Shown in pieces: positions 1 through 11,600 of a stretch of DNA of 64,000 bases. The DNA comes from Leucaena leucocephala. Its lineage: Eukaryota > Streptophyta > Magnoliopsida > Fabales > Fabaceae. Position 1 is the stretch's first letter, and each line of letters opens with the position of its first letter. The DNA lies in contig CM073558.1 of the NCBI GenBank assembly GCA_037074615.1, positions 10,974,001 to 11,038,000 on the forward strand, written 5' to 3'. Position numbers and translations under genes: made by a program. The notes beneath the pieces were generated by a model. It was not told the origin of the DNA. It saw nothing but the letters and a program-made list of their open reading frames with translations, and did not search any database.

Positions 1-1060
1 AGGAACTGAACTCAGAATCTTCTTACACGTAACAAGAACTAAGTAATCAAAGTTAAAGTTTTTAGTCTTGAGTAACATATATTTATGAGTTTGTCGATAA
101 TATGCCTAAGGAAGAGAAAAAGAATATCTTGTAAGATATAAGAAGAGGTCAAATAAGAATAAAGAGATCCTTAAGATGAGATTACAGAGAATAAGAATGA
201 GAGACAAATAGATCCTCTATATGAGGATAAAGAGATCAGAAGGCCAAATAGACCTAAAAGAGAGACAGTATGAGAAGGGTCTCAGATTGTAAAGTACTAG
301 GGTTAGAGCCAGTTAGCACCAATACTTCATATTTTTATCTGCACTTTTTAGTTAAGCATGCTCATGCAAGAGTAGTCCAATGATGAGTGACCCCCTAGGA
401 AGTGATAGAAAAAAAAGGTGTAAGTGCCATGGCATATATGCACGAGTTATGTACAATGATAGAAAGAGCTATGAAAATTTAGAAGAGTTTTCTCAAAAGC
501 TAGCAAAGTTATAAGTTAAAGAGAATATTAGACTTATAGTATCTCAAGATACATCATGATAAGGTAAGATAAGTCATGAAAGGGTGAGATACGCCATGAT
601 ATAGCTAGATTTGGCCAGATATGCCATGATACGGCATGAAAAGTACGTAATAAGATACGTTATGAGAAATATGTAATGCCATACATAATGAGAAATATGT
701 ATTAAGAAGTACAATACAAAGTGGCTTTGTAGCTAGCTTTGTAAACAGATATACAGGCTCCTTTTTTGAAAGGGGTAAGATGTTTGTATGTTATGTTACA
801 TAAGAAATAGTAAGTGAGTTTTCACTCCTTGCATGAAATTCTAGGAATTATGTTATGTTTGTAAAATATGCTAAAGCTCCAAATGTTAGAGTGGTGCAAG
901 CTCTACGTGATAGAGCTGTGCAAGCTCTAAGTGTTAGAGCTATGCATATTAAGAAAAGGAATGCATGAGCTCTAATGTTAGAGCTTTGCATTCATGGGTA
1001 GGTATGTAGTCTTGTAACATGTTAGAGCTTTGCATTCAAAATCAGGATATTTTAAGGATA
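1..1060 (+). mobile_element. Internal-region remnant of a family-B-type gypsy element (3' part)
   Basis: This stretch is collinear with about 52540-53600 of the family-B element at 44675-57391 and, inverted, with about 23920-26700 of the one at 19925-33105. Shared landmarks are the 'gaactcagaat' opening, the 'gccatgatat' repeats near 590-640 and the AGCTC tandem block near 870-1040. It holds no credible reading frame. The element's 5' half lies left of the window and its polypurine tract is not recognisable. I infer the same strand and family from the order of landmarks. Confidence 0.75.
866..1040 (+). repeat. Short tandem repeat, unit ~24 bp (AGCTCTAAGTGTTAGAGCT-like)
   Basis: Four to five imperfect units are visible, each with an inverted half-site (AGCTC...GAGCT), interrupted by 'atattaagaaaagga'. 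The same block occurs in the same relative place in two other copies, at 53417-53541 and inverted at 23933-24035. It is therefore a structural module of the element family and not a random microsatellite. Confidence 0.75.
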
Positions 1061-3135
1061 TCGGTATAAGGAAAATGCCTTGGGATTTGTGCTAATTAGC
1101 TATTGGACCCAAGGAAGGCCTAGGGGAATCCAATATTTCATCCTAGGGAAGCCCAATAAGTCCCAAAAGTTATCTTGGAGCCTAAGTATAATAATAAATA
1201 ATTTTTGAATTTTTGAAAAAGAAAAGAAAAAGAAATAAAGTGAGAATTAGGGTTTGCACATGGTAGGACCCATAAGACTTCACACATGACATCCAAGGCA
1301 AGGGGAAGAGAATATTTTTGTCATGTGATCTTATCTCAAATTGCCTTGGTGGGCAAGTTTGATGTAAGAACAATTATGAGCCATTAGATCAAATAGTAAA
1401 CAAAGTGTCTTGGCCATTCATTTTCCATTGATTTGGATCATTGAACTTAGGGTTCTTATGGAAGAAAGTTGAGTTTCCTCTAAGCTGTATGTGCTTTCCA
1501 AAACCTTAGATGAAAGGAGAAAGAAGAAATTAAAGTTAGGGTTATGTGATTGAAGCTTAAACAAGCTAGTTAGATAATTGGTTGTTGAATCAAGTGGATA
1601 TTCTTGACTTGGCCATTGAAGATATATTTTGGTATGTACTATTCATGATAGAAGGAGATAGAATTTTAATGATCTAATGCCTCCATTGAATTAATATGAT
1701 GATTTTATGTAGGATTGGATAGGTTTTTAACCTTAGAAGCATTGGAATTGAAAGTTATAATTCTTTAAATTCTTCTATGTTACTGTTCACTCATATGAAC
1801 ATTTTTTTGGAATTTTATGATTTTGATGATTCCAATGGTTTTAAAATGAAAAGTTGTGTGAGATAAAGTAGAGGAACAAGTATGGGAATCATTGGAATCA
1901 AAATGAGAATTTTTGGAAGAATTATGCATGTTTTTCAAATCTGTCTAGAACAATGCATAAGAGTTAGAATTTCATGATTATAAGCTCATAAATGGATTCA
2001 AAATATGAAATTGTGTAGGGTAAATTCAAGATATCAATTGATTCCAAGGGCAAGTCCATTAGTTAAGATTAAGGATAGTTAATGTAGTTAGATGAGCTCA
2101 ATGTTTAAGAGAAAGTTAGATTGCAATGGATGAATGATTATGTGATGTTAGGATTTGATTGTGGACTCCAAAAAGGCAGCCACACATCAAGAATAAGTAA
2201 GAAAAAAGAGTCAAAGCAAAGTTAAAGTGAAAGAAAGTCAAGTATATGAGGTAGTAAACTTATCCTAAACTTGTATGTATTGAATGTTATACTTGGTTGT
2301 GCTATAGCTTGGTTGAATTGTGTTGCATATGTGTTAATGATTGAAGCTCTATTTCTATGATTACTTTGGCCAATTGTATTTCATATGTTACATGGAAGCA
2401 TGCACATTACATAATGTTAACACTTTCACAAGCAAGCACAACTATTTACATTAATGCATGCATTATTTAGTACAGTTTGCTATTGAGATTTCCCTAGAAA
2501 TCTCACCCATCCATATAATCACAATCCCACAGGTTTATTGAATATGAAAGAGAATGAAAAGCATGAAGAGAAATTAGGGATTGGATAATGTAAATGTTAT
2601 ATGATGAATGTATAAATTGTTGCAAGTAATAATGCTATATGACATGTTTGAGCCACAATGCTCATTATGTAATAAAAAACAACAAATGATTAGATAAATA
2701 TATGAAATTTTATAGATATTTAGTTAACATGCCAAGCTTCATTTTGACTTGAAGAACATCTTATTTCAATATTTGTACAAAGAGAAAGATTTTTTGAAAA
2801 TTTGGAACCAGAATCTGTTTTCAGGATTTTTGACCAACTGAACAATAATATTTGACGATTAAACTGGATTACTTGACTAAGAATTTGGTCAGTAAAGTAT
2901 TTTTCCCTTAAATTTAAAGATGTTATGTTCATGTATATTTTTTAATCACTTCATTTTAATTTTTCTAGAATTAATTATGAATTTTTGAAGTTCGTCGCCT
3001 AATCTGAAATACTATATAAATAGTAACTCGAGAAGAGTAAAATTTCAGATTTAGCTAATGGACTTCTAAGGTATTGTAAGTGGTTCAAAATGCTACTAAA
3101 TTGTTCCTAAGATGTACGTAAGTAAGGATGTTTAA
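1060..3135 (+). mobile_element. 5'-truncated, diverged 3' LTR of the element above
   Basis: From about 1400 the sequence follows the 3' half of the family-B/C LTR: the 'gaacttagggttcttatgg' region, the AAATTAAAGTTAG segment, the 'atgatgattttatgtaggattgg' segment and the terminal 'gtaaggatgttt'. The normal TGTCATATCC start and the CTATAAATA promoter are missing, so the 5' part of the LTR has been deleted. The end is AA instead of CA, at 3134-3135. The next base begins Athila/Tat gag sequence on the other strand. The 5' partner lies outside the window, so no TSD can be checked. Confidence 0.7.
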
Positions 3136-4440
3136 GTCTTGATGCCACTAAAGTTTTAGGGTGAGCAGGAACCATATACCTTGCATTATTTTGGTAGTTA
3201 CTTGAGCCAGCACCACCTTCTTAGAATTGATTTGGCCTATTTTCCCTATTTCCCAACCTAAATTTAGTCGTCTCTCCAACCAGGGTTGTATGTGTTAGAG
3301 TATAGGTCTCTCTTCTGGTATTGATTTTCCCTCCTTTGATACATTGCTATTACCTCTTCATAATAACTGTTACATGACTCGAAGCATGCATCATTGAATC
3401 ACATGACTCATATCCTGTAACTAGTGATTGTGAGGTTCCCACTATATGAGCTTGCTTTTTGGAATGCAACTCCCTTTTAATTAAATTCATCCTCTTTTCC
3501 ATTCAGTTCCCTAAAGCTGCTAATTCTGCCAAAATCTCTTTTGAATTACCTAAAGATTATGAGGTCATTATCCTTGGATCCTTAGTTAGATGGTCTTCAT
3601 TAGCCTTTTTTTGGAATAATTCCCAACTTGCTTGTGGAGTCTTATCTCGCAAAGATTCATTTGTTATTGCATTCAAGGACATCTAATTGTGAGGGAGTAG
3701 ACCATAAAAGAAAATGTCTACTAGATCAGCCTTTATCATGTTATGGTGTGGACATTGAGCCAACAAGTTGATAAATCTTGTTCAATATTCATGTAATGGC
3801 TCTCCATCCTATTGCAGAATGTTTGTAATTTCCTTTTTCATCTGAGTTAACTTAGAGCCAGGAAGAATTGTTCTAAATATGTTAACTTCAACTGATCCCA
3901 TGTAAGAGTGGGAAATGAGTTGGTAGATTATATAACCTTACCTTTTAAGGTGAAATGGTAACGCCTCCTTAAGACATCATCCAATGTAGTCATTGGGGAC
4001 TTCATCGAGGAGCAAATCATATGCACGGTTTGTAAGTGCCTATGTGGACATTCTCCTGGAAAACTATAGAATTTAGGTAAGGCTCCAATCAAAGCTCTTT
4101 TCATTTCAAAATTAGCCTATTTAGTATAAAAACTATAAGGATCAGAATTCACATGCGAATCATTTATTTCCCTCACTTCTATTATCCTCTATATTCATTA
4201 GTATTTCATTTTCTCCTTGTCTATTATGCACATCATGCTCATTAGGATTAATCTCAGCCATATTAAAAATTTCTAATGGAACGCCTAAATTAAGTCCAGT
4301 ATATTCAGGGACACTATAGGGTGAGCTAGATTCTATTGATTTTGCCTCTTCCCTAAATTCTTTCCTTAGTTCCTAAGTTGTCTCTCAATTTCAGGTTCAA
4401 AAGGCACTAATGGTTCAGCTCTACTACACATGCAATGCCA
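3136..4440 (-). pseudogene. gag: Decayed gag of an Athila/Tat-type Ty3/gypsy element
   Basis: Gag would form the particle that packages element RNA. Read on the minus strand, several stretches match plant Athila/Tat gag in the right order: FEPEIERQLR near 4390-4410; GECPHRHLQTVHMICSSMK near 4000-4075; KEITNILQ and DGEPLHEY near 3790-3840; LLAQCPHHNM then DIFFYGLLPHN near 3690-3770; DKTPQASWELFQKKANED near 3590-3650. These correspond to the family's FHxxCSSM, DGExLxEYWxRF and CPHHxxxxxxLxxxFYxGL blocks. Numerous in-frame stops and at least one frameshift make it non-functional. The 3' end of gag and all of pol are missing, because the LTR ending at 3135 abuts it. Confidence 0.75.
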
Positions 4441-4860
4441 AAACAATCAAGAATAACCAGGCAAGCAATCAGAATCAAACACAGATGTTTCACAGCAGAA
4501 AAATTCAACTGGTCGTGACCAAGGGTGTTCAGGTCACGAACTAATTACACAGACTAAAATGGGGTCTAGTCGCGACCAAAAGTCACAGAGAGGAAAATTT
4601 CCAAAATAGTCACAACTAGAGGTTGTTACTGTCATGACTAGAGTTCACAGAGAGTAAAAGTTCTTAAAAATGGATTTCAAGTCAGACTAAAATGTGGGTT
4701 GGTCGTGACTAGATTTCACATAGAGTAAATTCGTAGAAACTTGAAAGAAAAGAAAAAAGCATAATGATATGCAATGAAAACAACGTAAACTAAAATTCAA
4801 ACAAAAAATGACTTAGGTAAATAATGAAATTCACGACTAATTGATAATAAACCAATTACT
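4440..4860 (-). other. 5' leader of the Athila/Tat element, with GTCGTGACTAG-type repeats
   Basis: This lies between the primer site and gag. It contains at least six variants of GTCGCGAC/GTCGTGACTAG, often followed about 10 bp later by TTCACAGAGAG (4506-4735). No open frame of note is present. The same motif recurs at 19330-19450 and, unexpectedly, inside a different element at 50105-50480. Confidence 0.6.
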
Positions 4861-4861
4861 T

Positions 4862-4882
4862 GGCTCCTCGATAATAGCGCCA
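4862..4882 (-). promoter_or_regulatory. Primer-binding site, tRNA-Asp type
   Basis: On the minus strand this reads TGGCGCTATTATCGAGGA, a degenerate form of the TGGCGCCGTTGCCGGGGA site characteristic of Athila/Tat elements. It is separated by one base from an LTR end at 4884. It would prime minus-strand DNA synthesis, and it fixes the element's orientation. Confidence 0.7.
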
Positions 4883-4883
4883 T

Positions 4884-5740
4884 TGATTGGACCAGATTAT
4901 CGTCGTCTAACTCATCCAAATAAAATGATTGTATCCTTTTTATACAGTATAAGGTATAACCCTATCGTTCTTCTCAAGGAGCCCTTTTTATTGGAACCCT
5001 AGCAGATTGGTGATAAAATCATTGAAAATCTTAATGAAAGTAAAAATAGGTTTTAGGTTTGGTTGATTTTTGATGAAATAAAATAAGGGTGCAAAAAAGT
5101 AAATATTTTTGAATTTTTGATTAAGATGAAGAGTAAGTAGATTGATAAAGAAATATGTTGAGAAGGACTCTTGATGATGGAAACCTATTTACCCTTGCTC
5201 TTAATATGATTTGGGGGTTTTAAAATCATTAAGTCTTAAATGAAACTTCAATCGATCGATTAAGTCCAGAATATTAACAATCCATAAACTCCTTTAATCC
5301 AAGCTAGTTCAAAAACCATTAATGCGCTGTTAAAAACCACTTAGCGTGTAATCAAATCAGATGATAAAGATGCCCTCGAATGATTATCAATTGATGACCA
5401 TAAATTTCAAGCAACCAAATCAGTTAGCAACGATCGTTGATAAAAACCCAATTATCCATAAATCAAAACTGAAATATTAATATTAAACTAACATCCAAAT
5501 CATCCAAATTCAATTACAAAACCTAATCTCAAAATAATTAATCGACATCCTATCCTAACTCATAAAATCAAAACCTTAGATCAAGCAGTTCCAAAATATA
5601 AAAAGGGTGAGATTAAAATAGAAAAATCCCTAGTGCAATGTAATCCATGAGCTCAAGATATGCGATCCATCAAAAAGAGCCTAAAGATTTAGCCTCTTAT
5701 AACTCTTACTGTGCTACAATCATTGCTAAGATTTTATGCC
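4884..5740 (-). mobile_element. Athila/Tat-type LTR, segment adjoining the primer site
   Basis: The LTR edge is set by the primer site next to it. The sequence is AT-rich and non-coding, with no long ORF on either strand. It ends at 5740 in ATGCC, the target duplicated when element C inserted. The same pentamer restarts the sequence at 19118-19122, so 4884-5740 and 19123-19919 were once contiguous. Confidence 0.6.
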
Positions 5741-7059
5741 TATCATATCCTGATTTTTAAACATAGTAGCCCAATATGTAGCCTAAAAGAGGTATGCTAC
5801 CAAGCCCTGTTGAGTAAAAGTCCTAGAAGTATACTTATGATGTTCAGGGACTAAACTGCAAGAAAGTAAAAGATCAGGGACTAAATTGTAAATAGTGAAA
5901 GTCCCTGGGGGTATAATGGTCATTTTGAAAAAGTTGAGGGACTAAAGTGTAATTTTCAAAAGTTTCTAAGGGCAAAATTGTAATTATAGAAAGTTCAGCC
6001 AGAAAAGGCTTAGAACTGCCCGGAAGCATTTTAGTCCCAAAATTCATCAGTAGATAGAGAAAATTATGCTGGTTAATCTAGCATGATACATAAATTTTAT
6101 TAGAATTCCAGGTAGCTGGTATTTATCTGATAGTCTAAAAGATTATCTGATATTTTATCATATCTTCTGGACCTCAGATATAAGTGAAAAGTTATAAGAC
6201 GGTGTGCCCTATGACACCAGATGTCATAGATTTGACAGATCCTCGAAAGGTGTTCTATAGAAAAAGTTATTCCCATATTAGTGAATTTTGACGGGAGTTT
6301 GTGAACTCCTAAGATCCGATTATGAAACTTAGCAGTAAGCAAGTTATGACTGAATAAGATCAGATGATGTCACAGAGAGGCCTATGATGACGCCAAGTGA
6401 GGCCCATACCCATGATATCAGTTCATCGGTCAAAGGGGCCAGTATATAGAAAGTGCAAAATGACGAAAATACCCCTATATTGTAAAATAATTAAATAATG
6501 GGTGAAGGGTATTTTGGTCATTTGATTAAGGTTAGAAAGTAAAGGAAGGTTATTTGGATAGTTGACCAGGGTAAGGAAATACTCTGGTTAAGTTTGAAAA
6601 GACAATAATGGCCCTAGAATCATTCAAGGAAATAAAGAGGAACTAAGGGCATTTTGGTAATTTGTTAAGGGATGTTTCTTGGGACCGAGCTACCAGAGTG
6701 CTTGGGCTTTATTAGAGACCCAAGATGACATTACCAGATATCCAAAAATGTGGCCCAAGAGTGATGTGGATCCAAGAGGCATTAAAAATATTTGTTTAGT
6801 ATTTTTTTTCAATAAAGTAAAGTTACCAAGTTAAAGATAGAACTGGGGAGAGTGATTAGATAGAGCTTTAGACTCATCCAAAACCATGAGGTGGCATAAA
6901 AGGTATCCTCATGGGACCCATAAGGCACCACATGGCATGAGTATAGGAAAAGAAGAAAAGGCTAAGGACATGTGGCACAATCTCAGCTGTTCATTCCAGG
7001 ATAGAAGGTTCCAGATGCTACCATTTGATCCCTGAGATGTAAGAAAGAAGGATGGTTCA
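5741..7059 (+). mobile_element. 5' LTR of element C, internally deleted
   Basis: About 1.32 kb, against ~2.64 kb for the reconstructed 3' LTR. It is nearly identical to 9990-11245, then jumps near 7005 to the last ~55 bp (ATGCTACCATTTGATCCCTG...). The CTATAAATA box, the GA-rich leader and most of U5 have been lost. U3 shows a series of AGGGACTAAA(T/C)TGTAA-like motifs at 5860-5970. Without the TATA segment this LTR is unlikely to drive the element. Confidence 0.88.
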
Positions 7060-7063
7060 TTTT

Positions 7064-7075
7064 TGGTATTAGAGC
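7064..7075 (+). promoter_or_regulatory. Primer-binding site, initiator-Met tRNA type
   Basis: TGGTATTAGAGC starts four bases after the LTR end. It has one mismatch from TGGTATCAGAGC, the complement of the plant initiator Met-tRNA 3' end used by many plant LTR elements. Confidence 0.8.
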
Positions 7076-7989
7076 AAAGGGTTCTAGCTCATAGCATAAG
7101 ATTATGGAACATAATAGAAAGTTCTGGCTCAATGATGCTCTGGTTTAGTTAGACTAACCCCTTTAAACATTTAGAGATTTGAACTAAAGAGGTTCCCTTC
7201 CTAGTATGAGATATGGGAATGGTATTCACTACTTAGAGAATATTTCAAACAAGAGACAATGACACCTAGATAAATAGAACAATACCCCATATCTTACAGC
7301 TTTATAAGGTAGTCTTCAAGGAAATAACTATGATAGACTAGTCTTAGTTAGCCATTATCGCCGAAGTCTTGTGTTTCTTAGCTGTATATGGCTGGACTAT
7401 ACAGGATAACATATGGGGAGCAATTTTCTCTATTGATAGAAGCTGACCAATCTAAGGTCAAGGGAAGCTACATTAGTAGCTCGAGGTATCATTATGTGGC
7501 CAGACGTTACAGTGATGATGATAATGAAGGTACCAACCTCATTGAAGTTTATCAAGTAGAGGATTGGTATAAAGTATGATCAAGCCAGATAGTACAAAGT
7601 ACTGATAGATGAAAGATTAGTTTAAGACAATGTTTAGAAGTAGATCCTCCATTTGAGTAGATCTACATTACAAAAGAATTTGTTCAGCTAGTATTTCCTA
7701 AACAAGAATCAAAAGTTAGAGATGATATGATTAATAGATAGAGAGTTTATGTTCCCAAGACAGAGGGACTACATCACGAAGAGATAGTAACCTAGTGCTC
7801 TACCCTAAAGAACAAAAGTAATAGTAGTAGATGATGAATGAGATCCATACGACATAAGTTCATCATGATCAAGAAAAAGACTAGAAAGGAACCATAGTAC
7901 GGTCAGGAATAGATTGGGACTGATAGATAGAAGAAGTTAAGGGATAGTAAAGAGATGTAGAAGTCACTCCATATAGATGGAGATTGTTC

Positions 7990-8230
7990 CGCTCACCTAG
8001 GAAGTTAGTTCATAGATTGAATTCCATTATAAAGAAAGGATTTTTCTCTGGTAGTTGCAAAAGTTCAACAGAACGGTAAACAAATGTAAGATAAGAAAAA
8101 GAAGTTTATGATGTTTAAAGAGGGAAAGGTAGCCACAGTTTCAAAGATAAAGTGACTCCCCTATTCCCTATGTAAGAAAGGGTAATGAAGGGTTGAGTGT
8201 ATACCCTAGTAAGAGGGTAATATGGCAGCC
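7990..8230 (+). pseudogene. gag: Ghost of gag (core and zinc-knuckle region), element C
   Basis: The sequence parallels the gag remnant at 51000-51400 of the family-B (+) element. It has lost about 145 bp of the core: a sharp join near 8000 brings 'ctcacctaggaag' to 'ttagttcatag'. At 8155-8230 the frame reading PIPYVRKGNEGL..YPSKRV resembles the spacing of a plant gypsy gag zinc knuckle with its cysteines lost. There is no intact start or long frame. The gag identity rests mainly on the better-preserved relative at 51000-51243. Confidence 0.45.
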
Positions 8231-8789
8231 TAAGTTAAATAAGTAGTTATTTCAGGTTCCTAAATGAATGTTTGGGATATGGTAGATAATATGATAGAGG
8301 AAAGAATGGTTTAAAGTTTACTTAGTTAATTGTTCAATTACAGTGTATGTATGATGGATGGTTGAGCAAATTTATGTGATGATGATATGGCTTATGTTGC
8401 CATAAGTTATGATGAATAGTTGTATCTCCTTGCAGTTGTCATATGATGACAACATGTTAGAGTATGCTATGATAAATAAATACTTCCCTCATGCAGTACA
8501 TACAGGGTAGAGTATGCAAGATGAGAAAGTTATGTTGCTCCCATACCATACGACATGCAATAAGAATATACCCAGGATGATACACAGTCTCAGTAAGTGG
8601 GACAAGTGTTATAGTATGATTGGGGTTACTTTGGTATTTCTACAGACTTGTGAATACAGCACTTAGGGTCATTTCTTATGTTAGGGTTATATCAAGTACT
8701 GAGAAGGTGGAAGTGTTATAACTCTATCAAAAGAAATGGTATACATAAAGAGCAAAAAGGTAACAGTAAAGAGTATTTTCATATTACTC

Positions 8790-8910
8790 TTCAGATAAGA
8801 GTTGGGTCTGAAACAAATGGCTCGCAGATAGAGCTAGATTTAGATGAGTTCAGATCACTCTTAAGATAAGAGTTAGATCTGATACAGATTGCTCGCAGTT
8901 AGAGCATATA
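8790..8910 (+). repeat. Two-copy tandem repeat, ~60 bp (AGAGTT(G/A)G(G/A)TCTGA unit)
   Basis: Two imperfect units each carry 'agagttgggtctgaaacaaatggc' / 'agagttagatctgatacagattgc' followed by 'tcgcag(a)tagagc'. A related AGAGC(T/C)AGATTGCTCTTG repeat lies at the equivalent place in the family-B copies (51935-51990; inverted 27290-27330). Confidence 0.55.
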
Positions 8911-9194
8911 TTTAAATGAAAAGTTATGATGAGGCCATAGCAACTGAATACAATAGTAGGTGGTTAGACCATATTTCGTAAGCCACAACAGAGTAATAAA
9001 GATGAGAAGGAACTCTTGAGTAAGAGAGAAAATAAGTAAAGTCTTGGTAAATAATATGGGCTACTGAATGTATTTCTTAAAATTTATTGACTAAGTTATC
9101 AACAAGTGGAAACAGTTAACCTTATAACTTAGTCTATTGGTTTGAGATCTTTTAGAGATGATGATACAGTATAACAGAATCATAGAGGATTAAG

Positions 9195-9290
9195 GAGGGT
9201 CACAGTTAGATCCTAACAGCTTCAGAGTCGCAGTTAGATTCTGAAGAGGCTTACGGTTGATCGTAGTTAAACCTAGCCTAAGGAAAGTAA
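9195..9290 (+). repeat. Short repeat array GGTCACAGTTAGATCCTG-type
   Basis: Three or four imperfect copies of a ~25-bp unit (TCGCAGTTAGATTCTGAAGAGG and variants). The equivalent arrays are at 52258-52395 and, inverted, at 26853-26945. The module is kept at the same place in three copies of the family. Confidence 0.6.
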
Positions 9291-9972
9291 TGAACCATGA
9301 AGAAATGAGAACAATACAGTATCTCTCTAGAAAGATGATTACCAAGGACAAAGTTAAGGTAAGGAGCTTCACTAGTTGATTAACTCATCTAGAAAACTTA
9401 TTTATAATGATTTTCCTCAAATAGCCTACATTATATACATACTGAACTTAGTTTTCCTTAAATGAAGATGGAGTCCAAATTCAAGTCTGTGCTGATATTC
9501 AAAAGTTTTGTGGAAGTATGCCTAAGGAATAGAGAAGAGAACCCTATATGTTTTGAGAATAGAAAAGTATGAGTAGATAGATCATTCATATAAGGATAAA
9601 GAGATTAAAAGGCTAGCGAGACCACAGAAGAGGGTATAAGATAGAGCAAAAATAGAACACAGTTCTATGAGAAAGAATATGCTAGGGCTTAGAGCTATAA
9701 CAAATGTAACCTAGCCATGGCCCAGTAGAACGCTTAGCTAAAAGTTGTTCAAGCAAGAGTAGCCCAATGATGGGTGACCCTTAGGAATTAATGAGAAAGG
9801 GTATAAATGCCACAAAAGTTTGGCATAGATTATGTAAGATAGTAAGAAAAGTTAAGAAGAGCTAGAAAAGTCAAGAAAATATTATGAAATATAAGGGGCA
9901 TTCTCCTAAGAGAAACTTTTCATCAAGGTATGAATAGAGATTTAACCCTCAAATTTTGAGGACGAAATTTAT

Positions 9973-9989
9973 TTTAAACAAAGGAGAAA
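9973..9989 (+). promoter_or_regulatory. Polypurine tract, element C
   Basis: TTTTAAACAAAGGAGAAA lies directly before the TGTCATATCC LTR start at 9990. It would prime plus-strand DNA synthesis. It matches the position of TTTTAAGGGGGTAGAAA in family B, but the G-run is eroded. Confidence 0.75.
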
Positions 9990-11478
9990 TGTCATATCCT
10001 GATTTTTAAACATAATAGCCAAATATGTAGCCTGAAAGAGATATGCTACCAGGCCCGGTTGAGCATAAGTCCCAGAAGTATACTTATGATGTTCAGGGAC
10101 TAAACTGCAAGAAAGTGAAAGATTAGAGACTAAATTCTAAATAGTGAAAGTCCCTGGGGGTATAATGGTCATTTTGGAAAAACTGAGGGACTAAAGTGTA
10201 ATTTTCAAAAGTTTCTAAGGGCAAAATTGTAATTATAGAAAGTTCAGCCAGCAAAGGCTTAAAACTGCTCGAAAGCATTTTGGTCCCAAAATTCATCAGT
10301 AGATAGAGAAAATTATGTTGGTTAATCTAGCATGATACATAAATTTTATTAATGTTCTAGATAGCCGGTATTTATCTGATAGTCTAAAAGATTATCTGAT
10401 ACTTTATCATATCTTCTGGACCACATATATAAGTAAAAAGTTATAGGAAGGTGTGTCCTATGACACCAGATGTCATAGATTTGATAGAACCTCGAAAGGT
10501 GTTCTATAGAAAAAGTTATTCCCATATTAGTGAATTTTGACGGGAGTTTATGAACGCCCGAGATCCGATTATGAAACTTAATAGTAAGCAAGTTATGACT
10601 AAATAAGATCAGATGATGTCACAGAGAGGCCTAAGATGACACCAAGTGAGGCCCAAACCCATGATATCAGTTCATCGGTCAAAGGGGCCAGTATCCAGAA
10701 AGTGCAAAATGACAAAAATACCCCTATGTTGTAAAATAATTAAATAATGGGTAAAGGGTAATTTGGTCATTTGATTAAGGTTAGAAAGTCAAGGAAGGTT
10801 ATTTGGACAGTTGACCAGGGTCAGGAAATACTCTAGTAAAGTATGAAAAGACAATAATACCCCTAGAATTATTCAAGGAAATAAAGATGAACTAAGGGCA
10901 TTTTGGTAATTTGCTAAGGGATATTTCTTGGGAACCGATCTACCAGAGTGCTTGGGCTTGATTAGAGACCCAAGATGACATTACCATATATCCAAAAATG
11001 TGTCACAAGAGTGATGTGGGTCCAAGTGGCATTAAAATATTTGTTTAGTATTTTTTCAATAAAGTAAAGTTACCCAGTTAAAGATAAAATTAGGGAGAGT
11101 GATCAGACAGAGTTTTAGACTCATCCAGAACTATGAGGTGGCATGAAAGGTGTCATCATGGGACCCACAAGGTGCCATATGGCATGAGTCTAGGGAAAGA
11201 AGAAAAAGCTAAGGATACGTGGCATGATCTCAACCGTTCATTGTAGGAAAATATTCTGGAATTCTCTGGAAACGCCGAGTCAGCTGGTAAGCTATCCAGA
11301 GGGCCCCACCATTGTGCCACCTAAACATGTGATGTGTCACTTGGTGATGTAACTTTTGATGATTCATTGAGGATGATGATGTCATCGTGATGATGCAAGC
11401 AAGGCTTCTCGAAGAAGCTAAGCAATCTGAGCTATTCATCGCGATTCGATATGAGCTGTCCACTCCACCTCTACTCAA

Positions 11479-11487
11479 CTATAAATA
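11479..11487 (+). promoter_or_regulatory. TATA box of the element C LTR
   Basis: CTATAAATA sits in the position equivalent to the family-B LTR promoter. Transcription would start roughly 30 bp downstream, just before the purine-rich leader. Confidence 0.65.
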
Positions 11488-11519
11488 CCTCCACCCCTCA
11501 AGGTGATCACATCCAAAAG

Positions 11520-11600
11520 CAATAAAGAAGATAAAACAAGAGAGAGAAAGAGAAAAAGAGAAAGATAGAAAGAAAGGAAGGAAAAAGAAGGAGTTCTGGC
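11520..11600 (+). repeat. Purine-rich (GA) tract in the LTR leader
   Basis: About 75 bases are almost free of pyrimidines (GAGAGAGAAAGAGAAAAAGA and so on), about 40 bp below the TATA box. GA tracts of this kind are common in plant core-promoter and 5'UTR regions and bind GAGA factors. No such tract is present at this place in family-B LTRs. Confidence 0.6.

Larger units (their letters stand above)
7076..9972 (+). mobile_element. Internal region of element C
   Basis: This is homologous to, and collinear with, the family-B internal region at 50500-54030. It has no ORF above 63 codons. The longest, at 7388-7579, resembles nothing I recognise. Short repeats occur at 8790-8910 and 9195-9290. Near 9955 the sequence 'gaggacgaaatttattttaaa' is the usual coding end of plant gypsy polyproteins just before the polypurine tract, so an ancestral pol end is kept although the pol body is absent. 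Confidence 0.65.

Noticed and set aside
6100..6342. 80-codon minus-strand ORF, repeated at 10349-10591
   Set aside because: The two are the same place in the two LTRs of element C, non-coding U3.
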